A stretch of DNA of 64,000 nt from Anniella stebbinsi (lineage: Eukaryota > Chordata > Lepidosauria > Squamata > Anniellidae). Of the stretch, positions 23,446 to 34,865 are shown in pieces (within the stretch, counting starts at the first letter, position 1; every line of letters starts with the position of its first letter). Where the stretch lies: contig JARDYH010000004.1 in the NCBI GenBank assembly GCA_029215795.1, positions 212,018,517 through 212,082,516 of the forward strand, given 5' to 3'. A program made the translations under genes and the position numbers. The notes under the pieces are model-generated. The model was not told where the DNA came from, did no database searches, and was given only the letters and a program-made list of their open reading frames with translations.

Positions 23446-24081
23446 AGACAGAGCCCTTGCTGACAGTTATTGTTTAACTGGGCCCTAATATTGAACTCAC
23501 AAAGTGAGTCGGGTGCAGCTAGATCAGATTGCCCCACTAAATCCTGCAGCAGCAGAAATACAGGGAAATGAATTTTCAGCTTGAAAACAGGGGATGATTA
23601 TCTGAAACTGGGGAGATTTGGGGCAGGACTCAGCAAAATTCTTCAAAGTTGGGAGCCTTAACTTTGTCAGTTGCTTGTTAAAAGGGTGCATAAGGAAATG
23701 GGTCAACCAAAACCACCATCTGACTTGGGCTCTCTGACACCCTTTCAGAAATCCCCTTGAGAATAGCATTTCAGAGGCATTCTGAGAGTAGAAACTGATG
23801 ATCACCAGCCAGCACCTGCCACAAGGAGCTCTGTCACAGGTAGTAGCACAAATGAGTAAACCATTTAAAAAAGGAACTTCTGCCATTGGCAAAGGTAGAA
23901 CCATGTAGCTTTTGAAGAATTTAATGTCCTCCCAAATATGGACAAAATGGACAAACATGGGCAAAATGCTTCTCGGCCTTCATTACCTGTGAATAAGAAG
24001 GAGGATTTAGCCTCAGTTCTACATTTTTGCAGCCTGAATTGTAGGGTACATGAGGGTTCATGTCCAAGAACAGCATTCCCT
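23446..24081. other. No gene seen
   Basis: The frame 23524-23964 (minus, 146 codons) has no recognisable domain. No repeat signature. Confidence 0.35.
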
Positions 24082-24661
24082 GAGCCCATCTACACAGTCC
24101 CTTGGAACGTTTTAAATAGTATTTTAAAACGTTCCAAATAGTGCGTTCTAAAATGTCTTAGGCCACATTACTGAGTACTCATGTTACAGGAGAAAAATTC
24201 TTCAGTCTTTAAAGTGGTGTATGCAGGCACACACTCTTCTGCCCTGTCTCTTTCTCTTTTGTTTTTACAATGAGTTTAGGGCAAGGCATTGTGGGCGTTG
24301 TAGTTCAGTCACCCACTTCCTCCTTTGTTCCTCTGTCATTCCCTAGCAAGTATAGGGCTAAGAATTGTGGGTGCTGTAGTTCACTCGCCCACTTCCTCCT
24401 TAGCCCCGCTTTCTTCCCCACCAATCAACTGCTAAGCATTTGGGCACCAGTAAACGAAGCACTGCCCCCATGAATCACAAACGGTAAGGAAGGACACATT
24501 ATTTTACTTAAAACTATTTATTAAAAGTGAAACCGTTGTATATAACTGAAGTGAGTTTTAAAAAACCTCAGATATACAACGTTATAGGGAGTGCGTCATG
24601 TGGCCCAAAGAGTTTTCATAACCCTTATAAAACGTTAAAAACCTAGTGTGTAGATCGGCTC
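24082..24661. mobile_element. Terminal-inverted-repeat DNA element, class uncertain
   Basis: The left end GAGCCCATCTACACAG pairs with the right end, whose reverse complement is GAGCCGATCTACACAC. Inner parts also pair (AAACGTTTT-type sequence on both sides). A ~70-bp segment with TTGTGGGYGYTGTAGTTCA is directly duplicated (about 24288-24345 and 24365-24415). Ends of this kind resemble the 49058 Harbinger-like family, but no clean 3-bp or 8-bp duplication is visible. Sequence near 24185-24235 is shared with the spacer of the 37507 element. Confidence 0.65.
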
Positions 24662-24687
24662 TTAGTGGCCTCCAGAGGTGGCTGGGG

Positions 24688-25007
24688 TAGGGTGACCAGA
24701 TAAAATCCAGGTCAGGGCTCATATAACGTTAACAGTTGTAGAGAAAAGGGAATTTCAGCCAGTGTCATTTGTATGCAATTAGTTCCTGGTGAAATTCCCT
24801 CTTCATCACAATAGTTAAAGTTGCAGGGGCTCTGCCTTCTTTTGTATATGGTCACTCTAGTATAGTGCATGCACCTTTAACTGTGGTGATGAAGAGGGAA
24901 TTTCACCAGGAACTAATTGCATACAAATGACACTGGCTGAAATTCCCTTTTCTCTACAACTGTTAAAGTTATATGAGCCCTGACCTGGATTTTATCTGGT
25001 CACCCTA
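24688..25007 (-). mobile_element. hAT-like palindromic MITE, TSD GGCTGGGG
   Basis: This 320-bp copy has termini TAGGGTGACCAGAT and ATCTGGTCACCCTA. The exact duplication GGCTGGGG lies at 24680-24687 and 25008-25015. The asymmetric centre (TATGGTCACTCTAGTATAGT) is reversed relative to the copies at 14445, 19239 and 21560, so this copy is inserted in the opposite orientation. Confidence 0.95.
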
Positions 25008-25015
25008 GGCTGGGG

Positions 25016-25971
25016 AATCTTGGCTGTGGGATGATGGGAGTTCGTAGGGCACCAGGTTGTGGATTGTTGTTCTAGAGGACCTTGTTCTTTCTCTCACTAT
25101 TCCCCCTCCCTCTCAGTCCCTATCCCTGCTCTTTCCCTCACCTCTTAGCTTTGCCCTTTTCCTCTTCCTTCTCAGCCCCTTTTCTCATTCACCCCCACAC
25201 ACAAACAGAGTACCTTCCCGGGTGTGGACTCTGATGACAGAGGAGGAAGTAGGAGTATCAGGTGGGAATGGTGTGGCAAGCCTGGGGTCAAGGTAGGGGA
25301 AACCTTCTCTATCCTTTTGGGGCTGGGGACATTGTTCTTTCCTTTGGAGCTGGAGAAAGGTCTGTGTGTGTATGGACAGGATAGGAAAAGCAAGCCTAGG
25401 TAGGTCTTCTCAGAAGTAATTCTCAATGTGCTCCATGTAAGCATGTATAGGATTGCAATCTTAAATGGGTATTTTGTTTCTGTGGGGTCAAACGTGGATT
25501 AGTTCTCTCCCCACGGCGGCCATTATGTGACTAGCCTTATCCTCTGTGGGAACCATTTTGTGGTGATGCCCACAGCAATTTCTCAAATTCCCAAATGTCC
25601 TGATGGGTCCAGAAAGGTTTGGGGGGTGTCTTAGTACCTAGGCAGGAATGTGTGGCACAAGCCATCCTTCAGGTATCCCAGTCTCCAGCTGTTAAGTGAA
25701 ACCACCACTTTGTAATGAGCCTGGAAATGAACTAGTATCATTCTTATATGACCTTATCGTTGATAAAGTATTCCATACAATGTGGCGAAAAGAAACTCAG
25801 AAATACAAGAAAACCCACTAAGATAACGTTTCCCATTTCTTCAGAAATTTAAATAAGATTAAGACAAAATTCAAACAATCCGTATGTGTAGCTGGTGAAG
25901 CACAGGTATCAAAATGCAGAGTCTTGGTTAACAGCCTCACCATTTATCCATCCTCTTCCTCGGATTCCAGA
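25016..25971. other. No gene seen
   Basis: 25016-25070 resembles the CAGCCTTCCCCAACCTG MITE family (GATGGGAGTT, GGGCACCAGGTTG). The remainder is unclassified, with CT-rich sequence at 25095-25200. Confidence 0.4.
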
Positions 25972-26215
25972 TAGGTTGATCATGCATCCTCTTTCACAGA
26001 GGACAGTCCTCTATTTGAAAGGCTGCCAGAGGACTGTCCCCTATTTTGAAGCATCCTGTTTGAAGGGCTGTGCAGTCCAAGGGTGGTTTAAAGATAAAGA
26101 ACCAGCAGAAGGAACAACTGGGACTTGAATTTGCCCTTGAAAAGCACCTGGACAGCAGACAAAGCAAGGCACACAGGTCATCTGATCACAGTCTTACACA
26201 CTATGATGAAATGTA
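25972..26215. repeat. Unclassified interspersed repeat (GAGGACAGTCCTC family), copy 1
   Basis: It starts TAGGTTGATCATGCATCCTC and contains near-palindromic GAGGACAGTCCTCTATTT units, then CCAGCAGAAGGAACAAC and CACCTGGACAGCAGAC blocks in fixed order. The same order recurs at 26343-26560 and 45238-45440. No terminal inverted repeat or target duplication is obvious, so the class is unknown. Confidence 0.6.
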
Positions 26216-26342
26216 CTGTATTTCTATTCAAATTATATACATTATTGGGCATCTTGCTCAAAGGTCCCCAGAAATCTTGAGTCAGTGATGGAAACTTTGA
26301 TCTACCCCTCCCCAGTATGAGTTTGGCTATGTATTTTACTTT

Positions 26343-26560
26343 ATAGAGGAACGGTCCTCTATTTGGAAAGCTGTCAGAGGACAGTCTTCTGTTTGGAGGG
26401 ATCCTCAATTTCGAGGGCTGTCCATTCCATATCTACTTTAAAGTTTAAGAACCCTAAGGAGAAAGAGCCAGGCCCCGTAAGGTGTCCATCAACAGTTTCA
26501 TATGGACAGCAGATTGAGCTTCCCCATGGGTCACCTTGTCACAGTTTTCTCCACTATATA
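26343..26560. repeat. Unclassified interspersed repeat (GAGGACAGTCCTC family), copy 2
   Basis: It contains ACGGTCCTCTATTTGGAAAG and GTCAGAGGACAGTCTTCTG, then AAGAACCCTAAGGAGAAAG and ATGGACAGCAGATTGAGC, the same block order as 25972-26215. It lies only about 130 bases from copy 1, so a local tandem duplication is possible. Confidence 0.6.
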
Positions 26561-26880
26561 TTATATTTTTGTTAATATTATAGTAATGATTCCTAAATTT
26601 CCATTTGCACACTTTATGCATAATTTGGTGAGGCATTTCCTCTTCTGGAGGTTATGTGTAAGTGCCCCCCCCAGTGAACAACAACAACAACCTTGTCTAA
26701 GCTCTCCCCTCATGTAATTTAGATGCTCACTGCCGAATGTGCATGAATGAAGATACAGCTGAAAGGGAAGGAGTGTGGAAGAACAGAATTCTGGTAGAGC
26801 TTTTATTGCTGTCCCCAACAACTAGTACAACTACATCCTGCTCTGTAACTCTTTTGCATAGAAGAAAGCCTGAAATAAGG

Positions 26881-27022
26881 GAGTGCAGCTCAGTGATACA
26901 GCACTTGCTTGGCATGCAGAAGTTCCTCAGTTCGATCTGTGGCATCTCCAAGTAGGGCTGGAGAAACTCCTGCCTGAAACCCTGTAGAGCCTCTGCCAGT
27001 CAGTGTCAACAATACTGGGCTA
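26881..27022 (+). mobile_element. tRNA-derived SINE (fragment)
   Basis: The head GTGCAGCTCAGTGATACAGC carries an A-box-like sequence, and CAGTTCGATCT is a B-box-like sequence 30-odd bases downstream, the layout of a pol III internal promoter. The body GAGAAACTCCTGCCTGAAAC and CTGCCAGTCAGTGTC follows. It is not a tRNA gene: the acceptor stem does not close and the sequence runs on into a SINE body. It ends where a piece of the GAGGACAGTC repeat begins. Confidence 0.75.
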
Positions 27023-27029
27023 GTATTGT

Positions 27030-28199
27030 CAGAGGACAGTCTTCTGTTTATGAATTTGCTACACATTTGGTGGCAATATGCAGATTTTTTTAAAGGATTG
27101 ATGATCCTGAACAATGAAACCTCTGCTAACAAGGCAGGAGAATCAAAGAGCAGTGATCCAATCTTGGACCAATGGTTCTTTGGACACAGCATAGCCTATT
27201 GCTATGGAGACAAAGGCTGTGCTTATAATCCAGCAGGAGAATTCAAAGTAGACCATCTGATACAAAAGCAGCATGAGCCCTGTGGTGTGTAGCTTTTTGT
27301 GGTGGTCAGTCACAAGGTACACAAACTCTCAAAGCATGCACCACTGTGTGGGCTTCATACACAGAGAGGGAAAACTGAGCCCTGTTCCAGATAGGAATCA
27401 AGGAATGCATTCAACATGTCATCCCTTCCTTTGGCTGCACATCAGTCTCACATCTCAAATGGAAAAAGCTGAATGCAGTAAATTACATGTCCAAAGAAAG
27501 ATATCATGTGTGTCACTTATTAGATGGAGAATGTTGATTCCGTGTCCTCGGATTCAGATGAACGGGGAAGGGGGATTCGGGAGGAGGAATGCAATCTCAA
27601 TCTAAACATGCTCTATTTCTGCAAATGGAAAAGCGTGGCAAAGGAACAATTTTCAGCCATTGCTTTTGGCAGTGATGAAGCAGGTGGTAATTAAACATTT
27701 CTCCCATTATACTTTGGAGTCACAGTGCTTTCTGACAGTTCCTAAGCTCCTGGTTCTTGGAGTAAGACATGGAAAGCACCGCTCACTCACCCAATTCCGA
27801 GCACCTCCTTTAGGGATGTTATTAATGGCCCTTCATTTTATAAGCCATTGCTTCTCAAAATTGTTCCATCTTTCCAGGCTTTCAGCCCATTTTGTTAGCA
27901 CAGTGTTTTAATGACATTAGCCTAATTTACAACTCCTTTATGTCTCTCCTAAATGTCCTTAATTCAGGGGGAAAATGCTATTAAGAATGTGAACGTGTTT
28001 CCTTGTCTTCAGTTTAACACCAGCTAAGCCATCCCATCAATGAGATGAAGCAAAGGCGCAGGAAAAATAAATAGATATCATTACCAAATGCTGCATTTGT
28101 GTTGCCCACAAAAGGATTGTTTTTCGACATGTGTGAGTGTGTGTGTTGAGAACACTATTATTGATTTAAAAAGAATTCCTTGGGCATGATCAGAGCCTT
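27030..28199. other. No gene seen; apparently unique DNA
   Basis: No element or exon recognised. 27950-28090 is free of repeat signatures. Confidence 0.4.
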
Positions 28200-29070
28200 A
28201 GGAAAGCTGATTTATTTATTTGTTTTATGTACTGTATTGCACACAGTAGCGTACAATGTTAAAATCACAACAATCCAGAACATGCTTCCCTTGAGGACCA
28301 CAGAGACTGGGTCAACAGTAAAATGATGATTGAGATAGTCTGGTCCCATTTTTTTAGGGCTTTATATACCAAATAAGAAGGTGCATATTGACAGCTAGCC
28401 CGATTCTTTCAGCAACTGTCCTACATGCTGTTGAAAAGATGGTCCAGCTAACAGCCTATCTACTGCATTCTCCACCAGCTGTTGCTTCCAGGCCAACTCT
28501 GAGAAAAGCTCCACATACTATACCTTGCAGTAGTCTAGTCTTGAAGTTACCAATGCCTGGACTACCATACTCAAGGTATCCCCATCCAGAAATAGCCACA
28601 GCCGTTATACCAGCTGGCAAAAGGCGCACCTAGCTGCTGTGGTCACCTAGGCCTCAAGTGTTAAAAATGGCTCCAGGAGCACGCCAGGTTATGCACCTGT
28701 TCCTTCAAGGGAAATACAACCCCATCCACAACGAGCAACTGACCTATATCCAGGATCTAGGAACACTCATCTAATGGAGGCTGGTGTCTTCAACGTCATT
28801 GGAGAGATGAATCTGCTCCAGGTTTCAGTCAGTATTCTAAAGACACTATCCAAAGTACACAACTTGGATAGTTTCTTTAGAGTTCTAACTGCTTCTGACT
28901 GAAAGCCGGAGTGGATTCACTATCCCTCTGGCATTGGAGCCACCAGCCTCCACTGCACTCAAGCCTCCATCTTGTCAGGATTCAAGGTCAGTTTGACTCA
29001 CTGTGGGGTTCACTGAAATCAATCAATCTCCTCTCTCCCAGTTCACAAGATTTCTCCAGCTACTCCTTCC
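28200..29070 (-). mobile_element. L2 LINE reverse transcriptase region, split by a MITE
   Basis: The minus strand gives KLTLNPDKMEA (about 28990-28957). After the inserted MITE comes LWLFLDGDTLSMVVQALVTS followed by RLDYC (about 28605-28520), the L2 LVTSRLDYCNALY signature, and then LVYKAL near 28365. Stops and indels break it. The orientation and order fit a single L2 copy interrupted at 28772-28955. Confidence 0.8.
28772..28955. mobile_element. hAT-like palindromic MITE nested in L2
   Basis: The ends TGGAGGCTGGTGTCTTC and GGAGCCACCAGCCTCCACTG are inverted copies. Inside, CTAAAGACACTATCC and GGATAGTTTCTTTAG pair across a short loop. Flanking octamers CACTCATC and CACTCAAG agree at six of eight. 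A partial copy lies at 40505-40595. Confidence 0.75.
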
Positions 29071-31230
29071 CCACAGAGTCCTTTCATTCTGGATTACAGA
29101 TCTAAAAGCATTCCTTCCATTCATAGCCATGCTTGGCAGAGATATGATGGCTGAGATTCTCTAAGAAGTGAGGCCTTGCAATTCCTGCTTGAGAATCCCC
29201 TACCTACACACACACAAACACCTGACGTCAAGATCTCTGCGTATACATCTGTTAAATGCAGGAGGGAAGGGAGAAAGGAAAGGCAGAACAAGGAGCCTGA
29301 ACCTTACCACAGTTAACTGGCTTTTAAATGTAATCAATGGTGTCTCCCACGAGTGGAGAAGTGAATAATTACTGCTGCCCTCCTGTAGTCAAAAGCATTA
29401 TTCTGAGATTCATTTCAGCTGTCCTTGGAATAACACAGCAAGTAAATCTCTGTCAAGTCATCCAGTGATACATCCTCAGTGTTCGCTTTGATCCCACAAC
29501 TTTAGATAAAGTCATAGCTGAACAAGACTTTATGCGATAAAGAAAGAAAGTGGGGGAGGGAGAAAGAAAGAGAAAATAGTTTCACTGATTTTGTTTTAAT
29601 CACTTTCTAACACAGTACAAATGATTCTAGAAATAACGTGGGGGTCACCCAGCAGGACATGGGCATTTCATCTCCTATACAATGGAAATGTACACTGATA
29701 ACATCCAGCTGTTTCCATTCCCAATGATGTTTTTTTTAGTCTGTTTTAATTGTGCAAGTTGAAACTGAACAATGCAAAAAGCCATGTCAGTACCGTCCTC
29801 TTTTTTCCTCAGCTCCATAGCAACTCATGGTCATTGGTGGTGATCATGACAATGATGCTGCCTTTACATATCCATGAGTCAATACTTAGATACTCTCCTT
29901 AACTCCTTATAGGGAGACACTTTTCAGCATTCTATACAATGTTGTTCTTAGCTGATATAGATAATCAGGTGATAGAAAAAACTTAAGTATATTTAGCAGC
30001 CACCATGGAAACATTTACAAGATCAAAAGGTTATTCCTGAAAGTGCAACATTGAAGAGGCAAGACTGTATGTATTCTGCATCGTATAGTATTCATTCTAA
30101 AATGCTATTCACTTGACCAGTTTGCTGAAGAGATGGAAGGATTGTAAACTATAATAAAGTTGACCAAATGACATATTATTAATGAGGCCAGATTGCATTA
30201 TCTAACTGAAAACAATGGGTTACACTCAGAATATCCAAAACCAAAGCCACCATCATATCTTCGTTGGGTCCAACCAAATAACTAAAAGTCAGACACACAA
30301 GAAGTGTGCAAGCTTTCATCCGAAGTTATCAGGCTAGAACCCCCCCCCCCCCCCGATGTGGACAAAAATATTGCTGGACATGATGAAAATGACAAGCATG
30401 CAGCCTGTAAATGGTTCTTTTCAATGAATGCATGGAAGAGAGAGCAGGATAGTGTGCCTGCAGGCTGCACACTGAAGCTACATGTGTTCAGCTGAAATGT
30501 GCAAAAAGAACTCCTAGGCCAGGTTGCTGAGTTTCTTTGCCCACATGCAGTTGGGATAGCTGTCCAGAGAGGAGAGTGCTTTGGAAAGGCTAAAGACAAC
30601 CCCCTCCCCACCTGAGCGGAAAAAACAAAGAGGCTTTGGAAAGCGTGGATCCTATCACACCTATTCAAAGACTTGTGTGTTCAAGTGGAGGCAGCCCCCA
30701 CCCCACTACCAAAGCAGGAAAATAAATCCATGCCAGATCTGTGCCGTCCAAAGGCCTTCTCCCACTCTCTGAGATGTGAGTATTGTGACAGAATATATGA
30801 ATTGATGGGCTGGAGTGTGTGTGTGAATGGATTGATGTGTGTGCATGAGAAAGAAAGGAGGAGTGTGGGCAGTGCCAGCTCCAGGTTTTGGAGGATCCAT
30901 GGCCAAGACACTCTCAATGGCCCCATCCCTCAGTGAGCCTACCTCTTCAATGCCATTGTCACCACTTCCCTTGCTCCTCAGTTCCTCATCCTCTTTCTCA
31001 TCATTGCTACTGCTCGCTACAGAGAGCCAGTGAGCAAGAAGGCATTGGCAGCTATTGCTCCTCCTTCTCTCCACCCTTCTTGTCTGGACTAGAGCAAGAG
31101 GCAAGTAAAACATGTGGGTTGCAACAGTGAAGAGGACGAGGAACTCCAGGGGAGTCTTCTCCCTTAGTTTGCAGTGACTACTAGTTCTGATACCTATATG
31201 CTACCTCTAGCCTCAGAGGCAGTATGCCAG
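29071..31230. other. No gene seen; scattered repeat scraps
   Basis: A poly-C tract lies at 30339-30354. 30905-31110 (CATCCCTCAGTGAGCCTACC) is related to 17638-17830. 31185-31230 has CR1 3' wording (CTACCTCTAGCCTCAGAGGC). No exon is supported. Confidence 0.45.
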
Positions 31231-31270
31231 CCAAAATACATCCACATCCACATCCAGAAAGCAGTCATAC
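31231..31270 (+). mobile_element. R4/Dong LINE 3' fragment, left piece
   Basis: CCAAAATACATCC followed by CCAGAAAGCAGTCATAC matches the R4 3' region at 34507-34550 and, reversed, at 57764-57815. The sequence resumes at 31625 after an inserted LINE. Confidence 0.85.
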
Positions 31271-31624
31271 GGTAGAGTCTGTGGGCCATGACCTACTATA
31301 TTGTACATTTTATTGTGATTTTTGACATATTTTCATAGTCCCCATCTTACAGAAAAAACCAGGGAGATCTGATGCATTCTATTTAAAGTACCTCCTGGCC
31401 GATCAGAACACCCAGATAACTGCTAAGGTGGCAAGTTTTTGTGCGGCCGCAATTGCCTGTTGACATGGGATAATATCATCTACTTATGGAAACATGATTT
31501 TTTAAATGCATTTTTAGAGAAATTAAGACTATATTTTAGTATTACACCTGTATGTTATATGTATATGTATTATGCTGTGCACTTTGTATGCTGGTCTTAT
31601 GACCGTAATAAATATTTGATTTGA
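31271..31624 (+). mobile_element. 5'-truncated non-LTR retrotransposon inserted in R4, 32-bp TSD
   Basis: Near-identical 32-bp direct repeats (31239-31270 and 31625-31656, both starting CATCCACATC and ending AAAGCAGTCATAC) bracket 354 bases. The insert ends in a GCTGGTCTTATGACCG hairpin, then AATAAATATTTGATTTGA, a non-poly(A) LINE tail. The clade is not certain; tails with TTTGATTTGA after a GACCGTAATAAA motif are known in several non-LTR clades. No coding motif is kept. Confidence 0.85.
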
Positions 31625-31765
31625 CATCCACATCAACATCCAAAAAGCAGTCATACTTGAAACATGCTCAAATGTCAGGAAATTCCTGAATCAGTAAAAG
31701 ACAGTATGACTTGGCAAAGCCCATCATGTCCATCACGAGCGAGAAAGAGATTATTATTATTATTA
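31625..31765 (+). mobile_element. R4/Dong LINE 3' fragment, right piece
   Basis: It continues the R4 3' end (AAACATGCTCAAATGTCAGG, GTAAAAGACAGTATGACTTG) to the 3' terminus GAGAAAGAGATTATT. The terminus matches the end of the large R4 copy near 54590. Confidence 0.85.
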
Positions 31766-32556
31766 TTAATAATAATAATAAATAGCTCTTTCTAAAAAAA
31801 AAAAGGGCTGTACACGAGATAAAATAGGTCAGGAGTTTACCCTCCCAAAATGGAATAAATATAATAATTCTAATAAAAGACCTTAACTGAATTTAAAAGA
31901 ATATAACTATAAAACCTTAAAAACCCATATAAAATGTGTCATAGCCACCACAGAAACCATCAGCATGCTCCATCTCAGGAACAACAAGCCAACCCCCTTT
32001 ATTAAAAAAGAAAGGTCTTCAAACCTTTCTTGAATACCTCCAAACTTTCAGTCAAGCACAGTGGCAGGGGGAGTAAATACCACAGCTGAGGGACAAGGTC
32101 CCAAAATGCACGATCCATGAGGTAGAATGGGTAAGGAGGACCTGACCCATGGATCTGGTGGCCCGCCCGGAACATACCAGGACAAAAGGGAAGAAAGGTA
32201 AGCTGGGTGGTGCAACTGTTGGGCCTTAAAGGCCAGATCTTAAATTGGGACCTGACCTTCAATGGAAGTCAATGCAAGGCCCTATGATGGAAGGAGGTAT
32301 GGGCAAATCGGGGGAGGTCCAGAACAGTCCTAACAGCACTGTTCTGGACTAGGATCAAAGGGCGGAGAGAGGAAAGAGGAAGACCTGCTAGGAGACAACT
32401 ACAGTAATCCAGGCACGAGACAACCAAGGCCCAAACCAATAAGTCCACAGTCGCCTGAGACAGGAACCTGAGAATCCAGCAGATGTTCAATAGATGGAAA
32501 TTGCACGTCCTCACTGTGTTCTCTGTAAAGGAACACAGTGAGAGACGGTCATACAC
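31752..32556 (-). mobile_element. L2 LINE 3' third
   Basis: The minus strand encodes LVVSCLDYCSCLLAGLPLSS, then RPLILVQNSAVRTVLDLPRF, then (32262 downward) KVRSQFKIWPLRPNSC and SLEVFKKGLKTFLF: the L2 RT C-terminal half in order. One frameshift separates the two open stretches. An (ATT)n/(AAT)n tail at 31752-31790 marks the 3' end. Confidence 0.88.
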
Positions 32557-32760
32557 CAGTTGCTGGAGAACATAAATGGAAGGGTGCTGTTGTACTCATG
32601 TTCTGCTTGTGGGTTTTCCATATCCAATGGTTGGCCACTGTGTGAACAGAATGCTGGACTGTGTGAAGAGAATGCTGGTCTGACCTCCTTATGTTTTTAT
32701 GTCTTCCACCTTCAAAATGCTAGGGAATGCAATGGAATGGCATGAGCCAATCTAACAGAT
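32557..32760 (+). mobile_element. CR1 LINE 3' end
   Basis: CAGTTGCTGGAGAACATAAA, then TTGGCCACTGTGTGAACAG and AATGCTGGACTGTGTGAAG: standard CR1 3' UTR wording of the subtype that, in reverse orientation, ends at 61718. Confidence 0.8.
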
Positions 32761-33640
32761 CTTTATTTCCCAAGATACTGTCTTGACTCTGTCTTCTACA
32801 AGAATACAGGAGAATGGCACTGGGCAACTGAACAAGCCTTCCCGTTGTTTGGGATATTCCCATTATTTTGAGATATTGTTATATTTTCAGGACAAGTAAT
32901 TAAAGCAGTAAATTCTAAAAAAAATTGGACATGGTTATTGTATCTAGGTGGCTAAGACAGCATTTTCAGTCAAACTCATTATTACGCAATCATGAGTGTT
33001 TAATGAAGGTCTATCAAGGCCCGGTCAAAGAGGCACCATGGATTCCTTGTGCTTGCTCAAATCCTTGTTTTGCAACCTATCCAGGAAGCTAAAGAAAGCA
33101 GACCAGCCTCCTTTAGATAATTATTGTATCTTTCAAATGAACATATTCATCATTCTCATTCCTGTCCCATCAGCAGAGAAAAGCAGACGTTTTATGCATT
33201 CATCTTTTGATTCTTCTGAGCTCTGCTGAATGCTCAAAGTTTGTTGTTGTTCTCTTGAAATAGATGTTCATTCTGGGAGGTGTTTGAAGGCCAACCAATT
33301 ACTTCTTGCAAAGTGAAAATGAGATGGGAAAATGGCAACTAACAAAGCTCCCTAGCGAAGAGTTTAGTGTCTCCAGTTTCATTTGTTCTCAGGCTAACTT
33401 ACAAAGCCACAGTATTAAAATTTAACCTGTCTGTCAGATTTCCAATACAAATCTTTCCCCCACAGTAAACAGACATTTTTATCTCCCTGCGTTAACTGCA
33501 AAACACTCTCCCACTTTGTGAAATTAATGAGAGAGGAGATGTGCAGGTGCTATCTTGGCCATTTTGTTCATGAGTCTGCATCTGATAAATAACTTTCAAT
33601 GTTTTTTTTAAAAAATGGCTGAACCTGGAAACTAAACCAA
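32761..33640. other. No gene seen; apparently unique DNA
   Basis: No repeat signature. 33290-33560 is moderately AT-rich single-copy-looking sequence. No exon. Confidence 0.4.
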
Positions 33641-33800
33641 TTGTAAAAGCAGGCATGGTCAGATGGCACATGAGGCTGCCACCATGCTGAAGCTAAACAG
33701 GTCTGGACCTGATCAATACCTGGAGGCCGCCTGGTAACTCTGGTTTGATCCAACATTGCCCAAGTAGACTTCTGCTGACGCAGTGGTGATTCCCCATCCT
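33641..33800 (+). mobile_element. 5S rRNA-derived SINE (degraded)
   Basis: CCACCATGCTGAAGCTAAAC, AGGTCTGGACCTGATCAATA and CCTGGAGGCCGCCTGG follow the order of the 3' half of vertebrate 5S rRNA, including its internal promoter C-box. It is diverged and joined to non-5S sequence, so it is a SINE3-like element and not a 5S gene. Confidence 0.75.
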
Positions 33801-33984
33801 CTCTCCTGCACACACACCCAATCTGTTCTGGGGGGGGGGGGGAGAGGGAAAATCTGTTCTGTTAGTGGTTTCTGTTCCACTAGGAGATGATCAGTATTTG
33901 ATCCAACCCAATATATGCCATCCTGTGTTCCATAATGGAAGAAAGAAGAGACGTTTAACTTTATTAAAATACTACTACTACTAA

Positions 33985-34650
33985 TAACAAAAATATATCA
34001 TAAAAGATAACAGTGTAACAACAGATTTATGTAGGAAATGTCATCAATTCCAAGAAACAATAGACCATGTAACAAGACAATATAAAATTCTGGCATGAAT
34101 GGACTATATGGACAGACACAATACAGCTGTAAAAAATAATTCACCAACTACTGGTCATCAAATTCAAACTCATCAAACAACCTACACCACTATCCATGCT
34201 CACCCAAATCAATCTTGGAAAATGCAGATAATAAAATATACTGGGACAGGACAATTCATACTGACAAGACAATACCTTGCAACTGACCAGACATAATGTT
34301 TATAGACAAAAAAGAAAAATGCAGGTACTTCATTGACATAGCAATACCAAATGACATAAATGTTGTAGAAAAGGAAAAGGAAAACAGAGAGAAATATACA
34401 CCACTGGTCATGGAAGTCAAAGAACTATGGCAACAGGAAAAGGTCACAATTATTCCGTTAATCACATGAAAAAACTATACAGAAAAGCTTCAGAAACTGG
34501 GTCTACCAAAATACATCCACACTAACATCCAAAAAGCAGTCATACTTAAAACATGCTCAATAGTCAGGAAATTCCTGAATCAGTAAAAGACAGCATGACT
34601 TGGCAAAACCCCTCATGTTCATCTAGAAAAACTGCCACATGTGTGAAAAG
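33985..34650 (+). mobile_element. R4/Dong LINE 3' end with endonuclease remnant
   Basis: This is the plus-strand counterpart of 57757-58330. It keeps the zinc-knuckle-like region (GTAGGAAATGTCATCA = CRKCHQ-like), then TTGCAACTGACCAGACATAA around the PD of the restriction-like endonuclease, and the AGCAGTCATACTTAAAACATG 3' UTR to about 34650. Frames are broken by stops. It confirms that the R4 family has several copies here. Confidence 0.85.
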
Positions 34651-34831
34651 ACAGATAATATTATAATTCCGTAGCACTGTACTCACAACAAAGCTGGGTA
34701 TGAACTTAAGCACAATTACTTGGAAGCATGTTTAGGGCTGAGCAAACCCAAGGAAATGGAACTTCAAAGCAATGCAGGCAAATAGGAACCAGAGATGAAA
34801 TGATGGATGAAGTTAACACAATCCCCATCAA

Positions 34832-34834
<3 letters not shown>

Positions 34835-34862
<28 letters not shown>
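34835..34862. repeat. (CA)n microsatellite
   Basis: A perfect CA run directly abuts the left end of the Harbinger-like element at 34865. Confidence 0.95.

Positions 34863-34864
<2 letters not shown>

Positions 34865-34865
<1 letters not shown>

Noticed and set aside
26881..26955. Possible tRNA gene (A-box and B-box)
   Set aside because: No closing acceptor stem or proper anticodon arm; the sequence continues into a SINE body.
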